Assembly: GCF_004795035.1 (NCBI RefSeq)
Contig: NZ_SSBK01000042.1
Span: 1-48,086 of the forward strand
Direction: 5' to 3'
Length of the DNA: 48,086 bases
Origin: Streptomyces sp. A0958
GTDB taxonomy: Bacteria; Actinomycetota; Actinomycetes; Streptomycetales; Streptomycetaceae
Shown: positions 9,138 to 17,474 of the stretch, piece by piece
How the letters are laid out: each line of letters begins with the position of its first letter
How positions within the stretch are numbered: position 1 is the stretch's first letter
Translations under genes and position numbers: made by a program
The notes under the pieces: model-generated
Told to the model about the DNA's origin: nothing
Database searches by the model: none
Seen by the model: the letters and a program-made list of their open reading frames with translations, nothing else

Positions 9138-9815
9138 ATGGTGCAGAAGGCCAAGATCCTCCTGGTCGATGACCGGCCGGAGAATCTGCTGGCGCTGGAG
9201 GCCATCCTCTCTGCGCTCGATCAGACACTGGTACGGGCATCGTCAGGGGAGGAGGCGCTCAAAGCGCTGCTCACGGACGACTTCGCGGTCATTCTGCTGG
9301 ACGTCCAGATGCCAGGCATGGACGGTTTTGAAACCGCCGCGCACATCAAGCGACGGGAGCGGACCCGGGACATCCCGATCATCTTCCTCACCGCGATCAA
9401 CCACGGCCCGCACCACACCTTCCGGGGTTACGCGGCCGGCGCGGTGGACTACATCTCGAAGCCGTTCGACCCGTGGGTGCTGCGGGCCAAGGTCTCGGTC
9501 TTCGTCGAGCTGTACATGAAGAACTGCCAGCTCCGGGAGCAGGCGGCGCTGCTGCGGCTCCAGCTGGAGGGCGGCGGCAACGCGAACGCCCAGCAGGAGA
9601 AGGAGCCCGCCGGTCTGCTGGCCGAGCTCTCCGCACGGCTCGCGGCCGTCGAGGAGCAGGCGGAGGCGCTGTCCAAGCAGCTCGACGACGAGTCGGCGGA
9701 CGCCGGAGCGGTGGCCACGGCCGCCCATCTCGAACGGAAACTGACCGGCCTGCGCCGGGCGCTGGACGCCCTGGAGCCGGGCACCGGCGGCGCCTCGGCG
9801 CCCGTTCCCTCGTAA
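9138..9815 (+). CDS. osaB: Response regulator with coiled-coil output, OsaB type
   Basis: A 225-residue protein with an N-terminal receiver (about 5-125): acidic pair DD11-12, phospho-acceptor Asp55 in VILLDVQMPGMDG, and the conserved Lys in YISKPFDP. The C-terminal 90 residues (LREQAALLRLQLEG and LSARLAAVEEQAEALSKQL regions) form a predicted coiled coil, with no DNA-binding domain. Output is therefore probably by protein contact. The ATG at 9138 is chosen because CGAGGAGG precedes it and the receiver begins there. The frame stays open to 9000, but that segment does not resemble a receiver. It lies 244 bp after osaA on the same strand and is probably its partner. Confidence 0.88.
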   Translation: MVQKAKILLVDDRPENLLALEAILSALDQTLVRASSGEEALKALLTDDFAVILLDVQMPGMDGFETAAHIKRRERTRDIPIIFLTAINHGPHHTFRGYAAGAVDYISKPFDPWVLRAKVSVFVELYMKNCQLREQAALLRLQLEGGGNANAQQEKEPAGLLAELSARLAAVEEQAEALSKQLDDESADAGAVATAAHLERKLTGLRRALDALEPGTGGASAPVPS

Positions 9816-9826
9816 CGGCGGCGCGG

Positions 9827-9866
9827 CGCACCCGTCCTGCGGGCGGGGCCTCTTGGGGCGGGTGCG
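9827..9866 (+). terminator. Possible osaB terminator
   Basis: An 8-bp inverted repeat, CGCACCCG with CGGGTGCG, encloses about 24 nt that contain further GC-rich pairing. It starts 12 nt after the osaB stop. The stem is short and has no T run, so the call is weak. Confidence 0.35.
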
Positions 9867-9997
9867 GGGACAACTGGGCGGCGGTCGCGGGTGTTCGGCG
9901 TGCGCGTGCCGGTGAGGGCGCGTCAGTTTGCGGCCACCGCAGGGCGACACGGACGGGTGAACCCGTGCGCGCACGTGTTCACCGGCGTGGACACCGG

Positions 9998-10003
9998 TAA
10001 CCT
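9998..10003 (+). promoter_or_regulatory. Putative -10 box of ftsK (leaderless pattern)
   Basis: TAACCT stands 7 nt before the ftsK ATG at 10011 and no Shine-Dalgarno sequence is seen. This matches the leaderless promoter pattern common in Streptomyces. No clear -35 hexamer is present. Confidence 0.4.
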
Positions 10004-10010
10004 CGGCCTC

Positions 10011-12788
10011 ATGGCCTCACGTACGTCCGGCAAGGGTTCCCAGGGCACGGCGGGCACCGCGAAGCGCGTCGGCGGTGGCCCGGGCCCGGCGAAGAAAGCC
10101 GCGCCCGCCAAGAAGACCGCAGCCAGGAAGACCGCTCCCGCGAAGAAGGCGCCCGCCAAGAAGACGGCGGCCAAGAAGGCCGCCCCGCCACCGGCGCCGT
10201 CCCCCACCAACGGGGTGTACCGGCTGGCGCGGGCCGTCTGGCTCGGCGCGGCCCACGGCGTCGGCGCGATGTTCCGCGGCATAGGGCGCGGCGCCAAGGG
10301 GCTCGACCCCGCCCACCGCAAGGACGGCGTCGCGCTGCTGCTGCTCGGCCTCGCGCTGATCGTCGCCGCGGGCACCTGGTCGAACCTGCGCGGTCCCGTC
10401 GGTGACCTCGTGGAGATGCTCGTGACCGGCGCCTTCGGCCGGCTCGACCTGCTCGTACCGATACTGCTGGGCGCCATCGCCGTGCGGCTGATCCTCTATC
10501 CGGAGAAGCCGGAGGCCAACGGCCGCATCGTCATCGGTCTTTCCGCCCTGGTCATCGGCGTGCTCGGCCAGGTCCACATCGCCTGCGGATCGCCCGGGCG
10601 CGACGAGGGCACCGAGGCCATGCAGGACGCCGGCGGGCTCATCGGCTGGGCCGCGTCCAAGCCGCTGATCTTCGCCATGGGCGAGGTGCTGGCCGTCCCC
10701 CTGCTCCTGCTGCTCACCGTCTTCGGCCTGCTGGTCGTCACGGCGACCCCGGTGAACGCCATCCCGCAGCGGCTGCGGCTGCTCGGCGTCAAGCTCGGGA
10801 TCATCGAGTCGGCCCCCGACCCCATGGCGCAGGAGGAGGGAGACGACGAGCGGTACGAGGAGCAGTGGCGCGAGGCGCTGCCCGCCCGCTCGCGCCGCTC
10901 CCCGGCGCGCCGCACGGAGGCGTCCGAGGAGTACGACCCGGACCTGGCGGAGACCGAGGCGCTGACCAAGCGCCGCAGGCCGCGCAGGCCCTCGGTGCAG
11001 CCCGCGATGAACCGCACGATGGACGCGGTGGACGTGGCGGCCGCCGCTGCCGCCGCGCTCGACGGGGCCGTGCTCAACGGCATGCCGCCCTCGCCGGTCG
11101 TCGCCGATCTGACCCAGGGTGTCTCGGTGGACCGCGAGCGTGCGAGCACGCCGGTGCCGGGGGCCAGGGAGGCGGGGCCGGCCGCGAGGCCCGCCGGGAA
11201 ACCGGCCGAGTCCGCCCCGGCCGGTGGCGTACCCGATCTGACCAAGCCGGCCCCCGACCGCTCGGAGTCGCAGCCGCTGCCCGCCCGCGCCGAGCAGCTC
11301 CAGCTCTCCGGTGACATCACCTACGCGCTGCCCTCGCTCGACCTGCTGGAGCGCGGCGGGCCCGGCAAGACGCGCAGCGCCGCCAACGACGCGATCGTCG
11401 CCTCGCTGACCAACGTCTTCACCGAGTTCAAGGTCGACGCCGCCGTCACCGGCTTCACCCGGGGGCCGACGGTGACGCGGTACGAGGTGGAGCTCGGCCC
11501 GGCCGTGAAGGTCGAGCGGATCACGGCGCTCGCCAAGAACATCGCGTACGCCGTCGCCAGCCCCGACGTCCGCATCATCTCGCCGATTCCGGGGAAGTCC
11601 GCGGTCGGCATCGAGATCCCCAACTCGGACCGCGAGATGGTCAACCTCGGCGACGTGCTGCGGCTCGCGGACGCGGCGGAGGACGACCACCCGATGCTGG
11701 TCGCGCTCGGCAAGAACGTCGAGGGCGGCTACGAGATGGCCAATCTCGCGAAGATGCCGCACGTCCTGGTGGCCGGTGCGACCGGTTCCGGAAAGTCCTC
11801 CTGCATCAACTGCCTGATCACCTCGGTCATGGTGCGGGCGACGCCGGAGGACGTCCGCATGGTCCTGGTCGACCCCAAGCGCGTCGAGCTGACCGCGTAC
11901 GAGGGCATCCCGCACCTGATCACGCCGATCATCACCAACCCCAAGAAGGCCGCCGAGGCCCTTCAGTGGGTCGTACGGGAGATGGATCTGCGCTACGACG
12001 ACCTCGCGGCGTTCGGCTACCGGCACATCGACGACTTCAACCACGCGGTGCGCACCGGCAAGCTCAAGACGCCCGAGGGCAGCGAACGGGAGCTCACGCC
12101 GTACCCGTATCTGCTGGTGATCGTCGACGAGCTGGCCGACCTGATGATGGTCGCCCCGCGCGACGTCGAGGACTCGATCGTCCGCATCACCCAGCTGGCC
12201 CGCGCCGCCGGTATCCATCTGGTCCTCGCCACGCAGCGCCCCTCGGTGGACGTCGTCACCGGTCTGATCAAGGCGAACGTGCCCTCCCGGCTCGCCTTCG
12301 CCACCTCCTCGCTCGCCGACAGCCGCGTCATCCTGGACCAGCCCGGAGCCGAGAAGCTCATCGGGAAGGGTGACGGGCTGTTCCTGCCGATGGGGGCGAA
12401 CAAGCCGACCCGTATGCAGGGCGCCTTCGTCACCGAGGACGAGGTCGCGGCGGTGGTCCAGCACTGCAAGGACCAGATGGCCCCCGTCTTCCGCGACGAC
12501 GTGGTGGTCGGCACGAAGCAGAAGAAGGAGATCGACGAGGACATCGGCGACGACCTGGACCTGCTGTGCCAGGCCGCAGAGCTGGTCGTCTCCACCCAGT
12601 TCGGGTCGACCTCGATGCTCCAGCGCAAGCTGCGCGTCGGCTTCGCCAAGGCGGGCCGCCTGATGGACCTGATGGAGTCGCGCAACATCGTCGGGCCGAG
12701 CGAGGGCTCCAAGGCCCGCGACGTCCTCGTGAAACCCGACGAGCTCGACGGAGTGTTGGCACAGATCCGCGGGGAAACCGCTTCGTAA
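10011..12788 (+). CDS. ftsK: DNA translocase FtsK/SpoIIIE
   Basis: A 925-residue septal DNA pump that moves chromosomes during septum closure. Residues 1-66 are a Lys/Ala/Pro-rich tail with repeated AKK/PAKK blocks. Four membrane helices follow (about 100-255), then a low-complexity linker, the FtsK beta motor with Walker A VAGATGSGKSS (Lys595) and Walker B LLVIVDELADLMM, and a C-terminal winged-helix gamma domain ending in VLAQIRGET. Translation probably starts at the ATG at 10011. An upstream frame to 9891 lacks FtsK-like sequence. The tail resembles histone H1-like tails and may bind DNA (inference). A large nested inverted repeat follows the stop. Confidence 0.95.
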   Translation: MASRTSGKGSQGTAGTAKRVGGGPGPAKKAAPAKKTAARKTAPAKKAPAKKTAAKKAAPPPAPSPTNGVYRLARAVWLGAAHGVGAMFRGIGRGAKGLDPAHRKDGVALLLLGLALIVAAGTWSNLRGPVGDLVEMLVTGAFGRLDLLVPILLGAIAVRLILYPEKPEANGRIVIGLSALVIGVLGQVHIACGSPGRDEGTEAMQDAGGLIGWAASKPLIFAMGEVLAVPLLLLLTVFGLLVVTATPVNAIPQRLRLLGVKLGIIESAPDPMAQEEGDDERYEEQWREALPARSRRSPARRTEASEEYDPDLAETEALTKRRRPRRPSVQPAMNRTMDAVDVAAAAAAALDGAVLNGMPPSPVVADLTQGVSVDRERASTPVPGAREAGPAARPAGKPAESAPAGGVPDLTKPAPDRSESQPLPARAEQLQLSGDITYALPSLDLLERGGPGKTRSAANDAIVASLTNVFTEFKVDAAVTGFTRGPTVTRYEVELGPAVKVERITALAKNIAYAVASPDVRIISPIPGKSAVGIEIPNSDREMVNLGDVLRLADAAEDDHPMLVALGKNVEGGYEMANLAKMPHVLVAGATGSGKSSCINCLITSVMVRATPEDVRMVLVDPKRVELTAYEGIPHLITPIITNPKKAAEALQWVVREMDLRYDDLAAFGYRHIDDFNHAVRTGKLKTPEGSERELTPYPYLLVIVDELADLMMVAPRDVEDSIVRITQLARAAGIHLVLATQRPSVDVVTGLIKANVPSRLAFATSSLADSRVILDQPGAEKLIGKGDGLFLPMGANKPTRMQGAFVTEDEVAAVVQHCKDQMAPVFRDDVVVGTKQKKEIDEDIGDDLDLLCQAAELVVSTQFGSTSMLQRKLRVGFAKAGRLMDLMESRNIVGPSEGSKARDVLVKPDELDGVLAQIRGETAS

Positions 12789-12805
12789 GGGTTTTCCGGG
12801 CAACC

Positions 12806-12875
12806 GTTTCGCCGGGCCGTACGTCAAGGTGAGGGGAGGGACAGAACGTCCTTCCCCGGGGCAGCCCGGCGAAAC
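12806..12875 (+). terminator. Nested inverted repeat after ftsK
   Basis: The outer arms GTTTCGCCGGGC (12806-12817) and GCCCGGCGAAAC (12864-12875) are perfect complements. Inside them GGGGAGGGAC (12833-12842) pairs with GTCCTTCCCC (12848-12857) with one mismatch. The composite hairpin starts 18 nt after ftsK and probably ends its transcript. No T run follows. Confidence 0.6.
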
Positions 12876-12989
12876 CGGCTCTGTTCGAATCTGATGGCGT
12901 ACAAAGTGCTCCCGCCCGGTTGCCCCTCCCTTTCGTACCCCCCCTAGACTGAACACCCAGCAGGTGGCTCACGCTCGAAAGGCGCCCCC

Positions 12990-13790
12990 GTGTCCATCGG
13001 CAACCCCCCCGAAGACGACCGGCCTTCGATCGGCCGAGTGCTTCAGCAGGCTCGTATCGCCGCAGGTCTCACGGTCGAAGAGGTCAGCACGTCCACCCGG
13101 GTGCGCATCCCCATCGTGCACGCGATCGAGCAGGACGACTTCTCCCGCTGCGGCGGCGACGTGTACGCCCGCGGCCACATCCGAACGCTGGCGCGTGCCG
13201 TCGGCGCCGACCCGGAGCCCCTGGTCACGCAGTACGACGCCGAGCACGGCGGCCGTCCCGCGCCCACTCCGGCGGCGCCCCTGTTCGAGGCCGAGCGCAT
13301 CCGTTCCGAACCCCGCCGGCCCAACTGGACGGCGGCCATGGTCGCGGCGATCGTCGCCGTGGTCGGCTTCGTCGGCTTCACCTTCTTCAAGGGCGGTGAC
13401 GAGCCCTCGACCGCCGGCCGTGTCGCCGAGGGCCCGACGTCCGACAAGATCGCCCCGAAGCCCTCCACCAGCAAGCCCGCCGACCCCAAGCCGGCCCCCT
13501 CCGACAGCGCGATCGCCGCCGCGCCCCAGGACAAGGTCACGGTCAAGCTCAGCGCCACCCAGGGCAAGAGCTGGATCTCGGCCAAGGACCACAACGGCCG
13601 GTCCCTCTTCGACGGAACGCTTCAGCAGGGCGAGTCGAAGACCTTCCAGGACAAGGAGCGCGTCGACCTCGTCCTCGGCAACGCCGGATCGATCGAGCTG
13701 TTCGTCAACGGCAAGAAGGTCGAGGACCAGTTCCAGCCCGGACAGGTCGAGCGGCTCTCGTACACCAAGGGCGACCCCGAGGTCGGCTGA
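12990..13790 (+). CDS. RodZ-like helix-turn-helix membrane protein
   Basis: A 266-residue protein with a Cro/XRE-type HTH (about 12-75: IGRVLQQARIAAGLTVEEVS), a basic patch, one membrane helix (about 111-130, AAMVAAIVAVVGFVGFTFF), a Pro/Lys/Ser linker and an extracytoplasmic DUF4115-like beta domain (about 175-260). RodZ proteins link the MreB cytoskeleton to the membrane in rods. In streptomycetes the role is less clear. The GTG at 12990 is chosen, with only a weak AAAGG upstream. It lies between ftsK and rimO in the conserved actinobacterial order and is followed by a strong terminator. Confidence 0.85.
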   Translation: MSIGNPPEDDRPSIGRVLQQARIAAGLTVEEVSTSTRVRIPIVHAIEQDDFSRCGGDVYARGHIRTLARAVGADPEPLVTQYDAEHGGRPAPTPAAPLFEAERIRSEPRRPNWTAAMVAAIVAVVGFVGFTFFKGGDEPSTAGRVAEGPTSDKIAPKPSTSKPADPKPAPSDSAIAAAPQDKVTVKLSATQGKSWISAKDHNGRSLFDGTLQQGESKTFQDKERVDLVLGNAGSIELFVNGKKVEDQFQPGQVERLSYTKGDPEVG

Positions 13791-13817
13791 CCGCCCACTC
13801 CGGAAACTCTGCGGCGC

Positions 13818-13851
13818 GGCGAGCGCCCGGCCACCGTGCCGGGCGCTCGCC
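13818..13851 (+). terminator. Terminator after the rodZ-like gene
   Basis: A perfect 14-bp stem (GGCGAGCGCCCGGC with its complement) and a 6-nt loop are followed by CGTCTTTGTC. The structure lies 27 nt after the stop codon and looks like a strong intrinsic terminator. Confidence 0.85.
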
Positions 13852-13911
13852 GTCTTTGTCGCTCCCTGTGACGGAGGAACCCTGCGCGGCGGGGTCAGTG
13901 CCGGGACAAAG

Positions 13912-13917
13912 TAGTCT
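13912..13917 (+). promoter_or_regulatory. Putative -10 box of rimO (leaderless pattern)
   Basis: TAGTCT lies 7 nt before the rimO ATG at 13925, with no ribosome binding site between. It is just downstream of a strong terminator, where a new promoter is expected. No good -35 hexamer is visible. Confidence 0.5.
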
Positions 13918-13924
13918 TGAGTCC

Positions 13925-15403
13925 ATGCCCGAACGCCGTACCGTCGCCCTTGTCACTCTTGGCTGCGCCCGTAACGAGGTGGACTCGGAGGAGCTTGCAG
14001 GCCGCTTGGCAGCGGACGGCTGGGAGCTCGTCGAGAACGCCTCCGATGCCGATGTCGCCGTGGTCAACACCTGTGGGTTCGTCGAAGCCGCCAAGAAGGA
14101 CTCCGTCGATGCCCTGCTCGAAGCCAATGATCTGAAGGACCACGGCCGCACCCAGGCCGTCGTCGCCGTCGGCTGCATGGCCGAGCGCTACGGCAAGGAC
14201 CTCGCCGAGGCCCTGCCCGAGGCGGACGGTGTCCTCGGTTTCGACGACTACACGGACATCTCCGACCGCCTCCAGACCATCCTCAGCGGCGGCATCCACG
14301 CCTCCCACACCCCCCGCGACCGCCGCAAGCTGCTGCCGATCAGCCCGGCCGAACGGCAGGACGCCGCGGTCTCCCTGCCCGGCCACGCGCAGGAGGCCGC
14401 CCCCGCGCCCGCCGACCTCCCGGAGGGTGTCGCCCCGGTCTCCGGGCCGCGCGCGCCCCTGCGCCGGCGGCTGGGCACCAGCCCCGTCGCCTCGGTCAAG
14501 CTGGCCTCCGGCTGCGACCGCCGCTGCTCCTTCTGCGCCATCCCGTCCTTCCGCGGCTCCTTCATCTCCCGGCGCCCCTCGGACGTGCTCGGCGAGACCC
14601 GCTGGCTGGCCGAGCAGGGCGTCAAGGAGGTCATGCTCGTCTCCGAGAACAACACCTCGTACGGCAAGGACCTCGGTGACATCCGTCTCCTGGAGACGCT
14701 GCTGCCCGAACTCGCGGACGTCGACGGCATCGAGCGCGTCCGGGTCAGCTATCTGCAGCCCGCCGAGATGCGGCCCGGCCTGATCGACGTCCTCACCTCG
14801 ACGCCCAAGGTCGCGCCCTACTTCGACCTGTCCTTCCAGCACTCCGCGCCCGGCGTGCTGCGGGCGATGCGCCGCTTCGGTGACACCGACCGCTTCCTGG
14901 AGCTGCTGGACACCATCCGGAGCAAGGCGCCGCAGGCAGGGGCCCGCTCCAACTTCATCGTGGGCTTCCCCGGCGAGACCGAGGACGACCTCGCGGAGCT
15001 GGAACGGTTCCTCACCGGGGCGCGCCTCGACGCCATCGGCGTCTTCGGCTACTCCGACGAGGAGGGCACCGAAGCGGTCGGCTACGGGAACAAGCTGGAC
15101 GCCGACGTCATCGCGGAGCGCCTCGCGCACATCTCGCAGCTCGCCGAGGAGCTGACCTCGCAGCGGGCCGAGGAGCGCCTCGGGGAATCGCTCCAGGTGC
15201 TGGTCGAGTCCGTCGAACCCACCGAGGACGAGCCGCGCCCCATCGGCCGCGCCGCGCACCAGGCACCCGAAACGGACGGCCAGGTGCTCTTCACCACACG
15301 CGAGGGCCTTGTCCCGGGCCGTATGGTCGAGGCAAAGGTGGTGGGCACCGAAGGCGTGGACCTGATCGCCGAGTGCAGTGAGCTCGTGGAGGTAGCCAGA
15401 TGA
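13925..15403 (+). CDS. rimO: Ribosomal protein S12 methylthiotransferase RimO
   Basis: A 492-residue radical-SAM methylthiotransferase that modifies a conserved aspartate of ribosomal protein S12. The N-terminal MTTase domain has cluster cysteines at 14, 50 and 84 (TLGCARNEVDSEE, VNTCGF, VGCMAERY). The radical-SAM motif CDRRCSFC is at 197-204, and a TRAM-like domain ends the protein. The NEVDSE signature separates RimO from MiaB. A Pro/Ala-rich insert (about 150-185) sits between MTTase and SAM domains. ATG 13925 is favoured because the conserved sequence starts there. An upstream TTG at 13856 is in frame but unlikely. Its stop overlaps the pgsA start (ATGA). Confidence 0.93.
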   Translation: MPERRTVALVTLGCARNEVDSEELAGRLAADGWELVENASDADVAVVNTCGFVEAAKKDSVDALLEANDLKDHGRTQAVVAVGCMAERYGKDLAEALPEADGVLGFDDYTDISDRLQTILSGGIHASHTPRDRRKLLPISPAERQDAAVSLPGHAQEAAPAPADLPEGVAPVSGPRAPLRRRLGTSPVASVKLASGCDRRCSFCAIPSFRGSFISRRPSDVLGETRWLAEQGVKEVMLVSENNTSYGKDLGDIRLLETLLPELADVDGIERVRVSYLQPAEMRPGLIDVLTSTPKVAPYFDLSFQHSAPGVLRAMRRFGDTDRFLELLDTIRSKAPQAGARSNFIVGFPGETEDDLAELERFLTGARLDAIGVFGYSDEEGTEAVGYGNKLDADVIAERLAHISQLAEELTSQRAEERLGESLQVLVESVEPTEDEPRPIGRAAHQAPETDGQVLFTTREGLVPGRMVEAKVVGTEGVDLIAECSELVEVAR

Positions 15404-16134
15404 CCGGAGTCCCGGCGTCCGCGGCGGGCGGCTCCGGCTCGACGCCGGTCCGCGGCGGAAAGCTGGGCGCCGCCGCGGTCAATCAGGCCAGTCTCTGGAA
15501 CATCGCCAATCTTCTGACGATGGCCCGGCTCGCGCTCGTCCCCGGCTTCGTGGTGCTGCTGCTCCACAACGGCGGATACGACCCGGCCTGGCGTTCCTTC
15601 GCCTGGGCCGCCTTCGCCGTCGCCATGATCACCGACCTGTTCGACGGGCATCTGGCGCGCACGTACAACCTGGTCACCGACTTCGGGAAGATCGCCGACC
15701 CGATAGCGGACAAGGCGATCATGGGCGCGGCCCTGATCTGTCTGTCGTACCTCGGCGACCTGCCCTGGTGGGTCACGGGCGTGATCCTCTTCCGCGAGCT
15801 CGGTATCACGCTGATGCGGTTCTGGGTGATCCGGCACGGGGTCATTCCGGCCAGTCGCGGCGGCAAGATGAAGACGCTGGCGCAGGGCACGGCCGTCGGG
15901 ATGTATGTGCTGGCCCTGACCGGGCCGCTGGCCACCCTGCGCTTCTGGGTGATGGCGGTGGCCGTCGTGCTGACGGTCGTCACCGGCCTCGACTACATCC
16001 GTCAGGCCGTGGTGCTGCGGCGCCAGGGGCTGGCTGCGGAGCGCGCGGCCGAGGAGCAGCAGGGCGCCTCCGACGGCGCCGATCCGGTCGCCGGGGCGGC
16101 CGGGGCCCGTGGTGCGGCGGAGGCCGAGTGGTGA
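15400..16134 (+). CDS. pgsA: CDP-diacylglycerol--glycerol-3-phosphate 3-phosphatidyltransferase
   Basis: A 244-residue integral membrane enzyme that makes phosphatidylglycerol phosphate from CDP-diacylglycerol and glycerol-3-phosphate. The CDP-alcohol phosphotransferase signature is complete: Asp79, Asp82, Gly83, Ala86, Arg87, Gly96, Asp100, Asp104 in DLFDGHLAR...GKIADPIAD. About six hydrophobic helices surround it and the C-terminal 30 residues are a polar Ala/Glu tail. The start overlaps the rimO stop by 4 nt and the stop overlaps the cinA start, so the three genes are translationally coupled. Related family members use inositol phosphate. Position next to cinA and clgR supports PgsA. Confidence 0.9.
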   Translation: MTGVPASAAGGSGSTPVRGGKLGAAAVNQASLWNIANLLTMARLALVPGFVVLLLHNGGYDPAWRSFAWAAFAVAMITDLFDGHLARTYNLVTDFGKIADPIADKAIMGAALICLSYLGDLPWWVTGVILFRELGITLMRFWVIRHGVIPASRGGKMKTLAQGTAVGMYVLALTGPLATLRFWVMAVAVVLTVVTGLDYIRQAVVLRRQGLAAERAAEEQQGASDGADPVAGAAGARGAAEAEW

Positions 16135-16640
16135 CTGCCGCGGGCCGGGTGCTGCGGCTGCTCGTCGCGCGGGGGGAGACCCTCGCCGTCGCGGAGTCGC
16201 TGACCGGCGGCCTGGTCGCGGCCGAACTGACGTCCGTGCCGGGCGCCTCACAGGCCTTCCGAGGGTCGGTCACGGCTTACGCGACCCCCCTCAAGAGTGA
16301 AGTCCTGGGAGTGGACGCGGCCCTTCTCGCGGAGCGCGGGGCGGTGGACGCCGAGGTCGCGCGCCAGATGGCCGCAGGCGTGCGCCGGGTTCTGGGCGCA
16401 GACTGGGGAGTGGCGACCACCGGAGTCGCCGGCCCCGAGCCGCAGGACGGACAGCCCGTCGGAACCGTCTTCGTCGCGGTCAGCGGCCCGCAGGGCAACG
16501 GGAAAGTGGCCGCACTGCGGTTGAACGGCGACCGGGCGGACATCCGTAAGGAGAGCGTACGAAGCGCGCTCGACCTGCTCTCAGGCGAACTTCATGAGAA
16601 TGCGAGCGCACAGGATACGGAAGAGAACGGGGAGAATTGA
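16131..16640 (+). CDS. cinA: CinA C-terminal-domain protein (nicotinamide-nucleotide amidase type)
   Basis: A 169-residue stand-alone CinA C-terminal domain with the signature AESLTGGLVAAELT (about 21-34) and ATTGVAGPEPQDGQPVGTV. This domain (PncC) deamidates nicotinamide mononucleotide in NAD salvage. The N-terminal MoCF-like half of full CinA is absent, as is common in actinobacteria. GTG 16131 is chosen over the adjacent GTG 16128 because GGAGG at 16119-16123 is then 7 nt away. It overlaps pgsA by 4 nt. The next gene, clgR, begins 109 nt later. Confidence 0.9.
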   Translation: MTAAGRVLRLLVARGETLAVAESLTGGLVAAELTSVPGASQAFRGSVTAYATPLKSEVLGVDAALLAERGAVDAEVARQMAAGVRRVLGADWGVATTGVAGPEPQDGQPVGTVFVAVSGPQGNGKVAALRLNGDRADIRKESVRSALDLLSGELHENASAQDTEENGEN

Positions 16641-16749
16641 TGTTTGCAGCCCTGAGTGAACACGACATCGCTCCCCGCACGGCCGCAGCGCTAGGCGGTA
16701 CGGTGGGGCGTGAAGGATGCGGCTACGCGGTCCGAGGAGGGAGCCACCG

Positions 16750-17133
16750 ATGATTCTGCTCCGTCGCCTGCTGGGTGACGTGCTGCGTCGGCAGCGCCAG
16801 CGCCAAGGCCGTACTCTGCGCGAAGTCTCCTCGTCCGCCCGAGTTTCGCTCGGCTATCTCTCCGAGGTGGAGCGGGGGCAGAAGGAGGCATCCTCCGAAC
16901 TGCTCTCCGCCATTTGCGACGCGCTTGACGTACGGATGTCCGAGCTCATGCGTGAAGTGAGCGATGAGCTGTCCCTGGCCGAACTGGCCGAGTCGGCAGC
17001 GGCCGGCGATCCGGTCCCTGTACCGGTGCGCCCCATGCTCAACTCCGTCTCCGTAACTTCGGTGGCGGGTGTACCGACGGGGCGGGTGACCATCAAGGCG
17101 CCCGCGGAAGCGGTGGACGTCGTCGCCGCCTGA
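16750..17133 (+). CDS. clgR: XRE-family regulator ClgR (clp/lon activator)
   Basis: A 127-residue DNA-binding protein with a Cro/CI-type HTH (about 9-65: TLREVSSSARVSLGYLSEVERG, then SELLSAICDALDV). Position after pgsA-cinA and the ending VDVVAA match ClgR, which activates clpP1P2, clpC and lon and is itself cleared by ClpP through its C-terminal Ala-Ala. ATG 16750 is used because GAGGAGGGAG at 16734-16743 is a good ribosome binding site. The start at 16717 is upstream of that site. An intrinsic terminator follows at 17159. No ClgR operator was recognised upstream, so autoregulation is not supported here. Confidence 0.9.
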   Translation: MILLRRLLGDVLRRQRQRQGRTLREVSSSARVSLGYLSEVERGQKEASSELLSAICDALDVRMSELMREVSDELSLAELAESAAAGDPVPVPVRPMLNSVSVTSVAGVPTGRVTIKAPAEAVDVVAA

Positions 17134-17158
17134 TCCGTTCGGTCCGGTGTGAAGCCGG

Positions 17159-17194
17159 AGCCCCGGTTCCCCCCTCGTGGGGCGGACCGGGGCT
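17159..17194 (+). terminator. Terminator after clgR
   Basis: AGCCCCGGT (17159-17167) pairs with ACCGGGGCT (17186-17194), with inner CCCC/GGGG pairing and a 4-nt loop. It starts 26 nt after the clgR stop and is followed by TCTGCG. Confidence 0.85.
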
Positions 17195-17474
17195 TCTGCG
17201 TGCCCGGGGTGGTGTGGCTTCCGCGTGTCCGGTGGTGTGGCTTCTGCGTGTCCGGGGTGGTCTCCGGCGGTCGACCCGGTGTCGTGTCCGGGGCCGGGTC
17301 TGCGTGGACTTTTGCCCGCTGTGTGTCAGCGGGGCGATGGGGGGCAGGTGCGTGGATGAGACCGAGGAACAATCCGGTGCGATCCCGTACAGAGACTTCC
17401 TCGAATGACCGTTTTGCTTCGTTTGTGCCATCGTGGTGGTGCTGAACGGAACGGATTCCAGATCGGAGACGTGC
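17195..17474 (+). promoter_or_regulatory. Intergenic region before dps, with short imperfect repeats
   Basis: Together with the clgR terminator this forms a 341-bp gap without a gene. The left part has imperfect repeats of GTGTGGCTTCYGCGTGTCCG at about 17210-17260. The right part is less GC-rich (GACCGTTTTGCTTCGTTTGTGCC near 17405) and probably contains the dps promoter, but I cannot assign a sigma-factor consensus with confidence. Confidence 0.4.

Noticed and set aside
10017..12956. A 979-residue minus-strand frame opposite ftsK
   Set aside because: The real FtsK motifs are all on the plus strand; the antisense product has no family match and crosses the post-ftsK hairpin.
16641..16749. ClgR binding site for autoregulation upstream of clgR
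   Set aside because: No match to a GTTCGC-spaced-GCGAAC type dyad was found in this gap.
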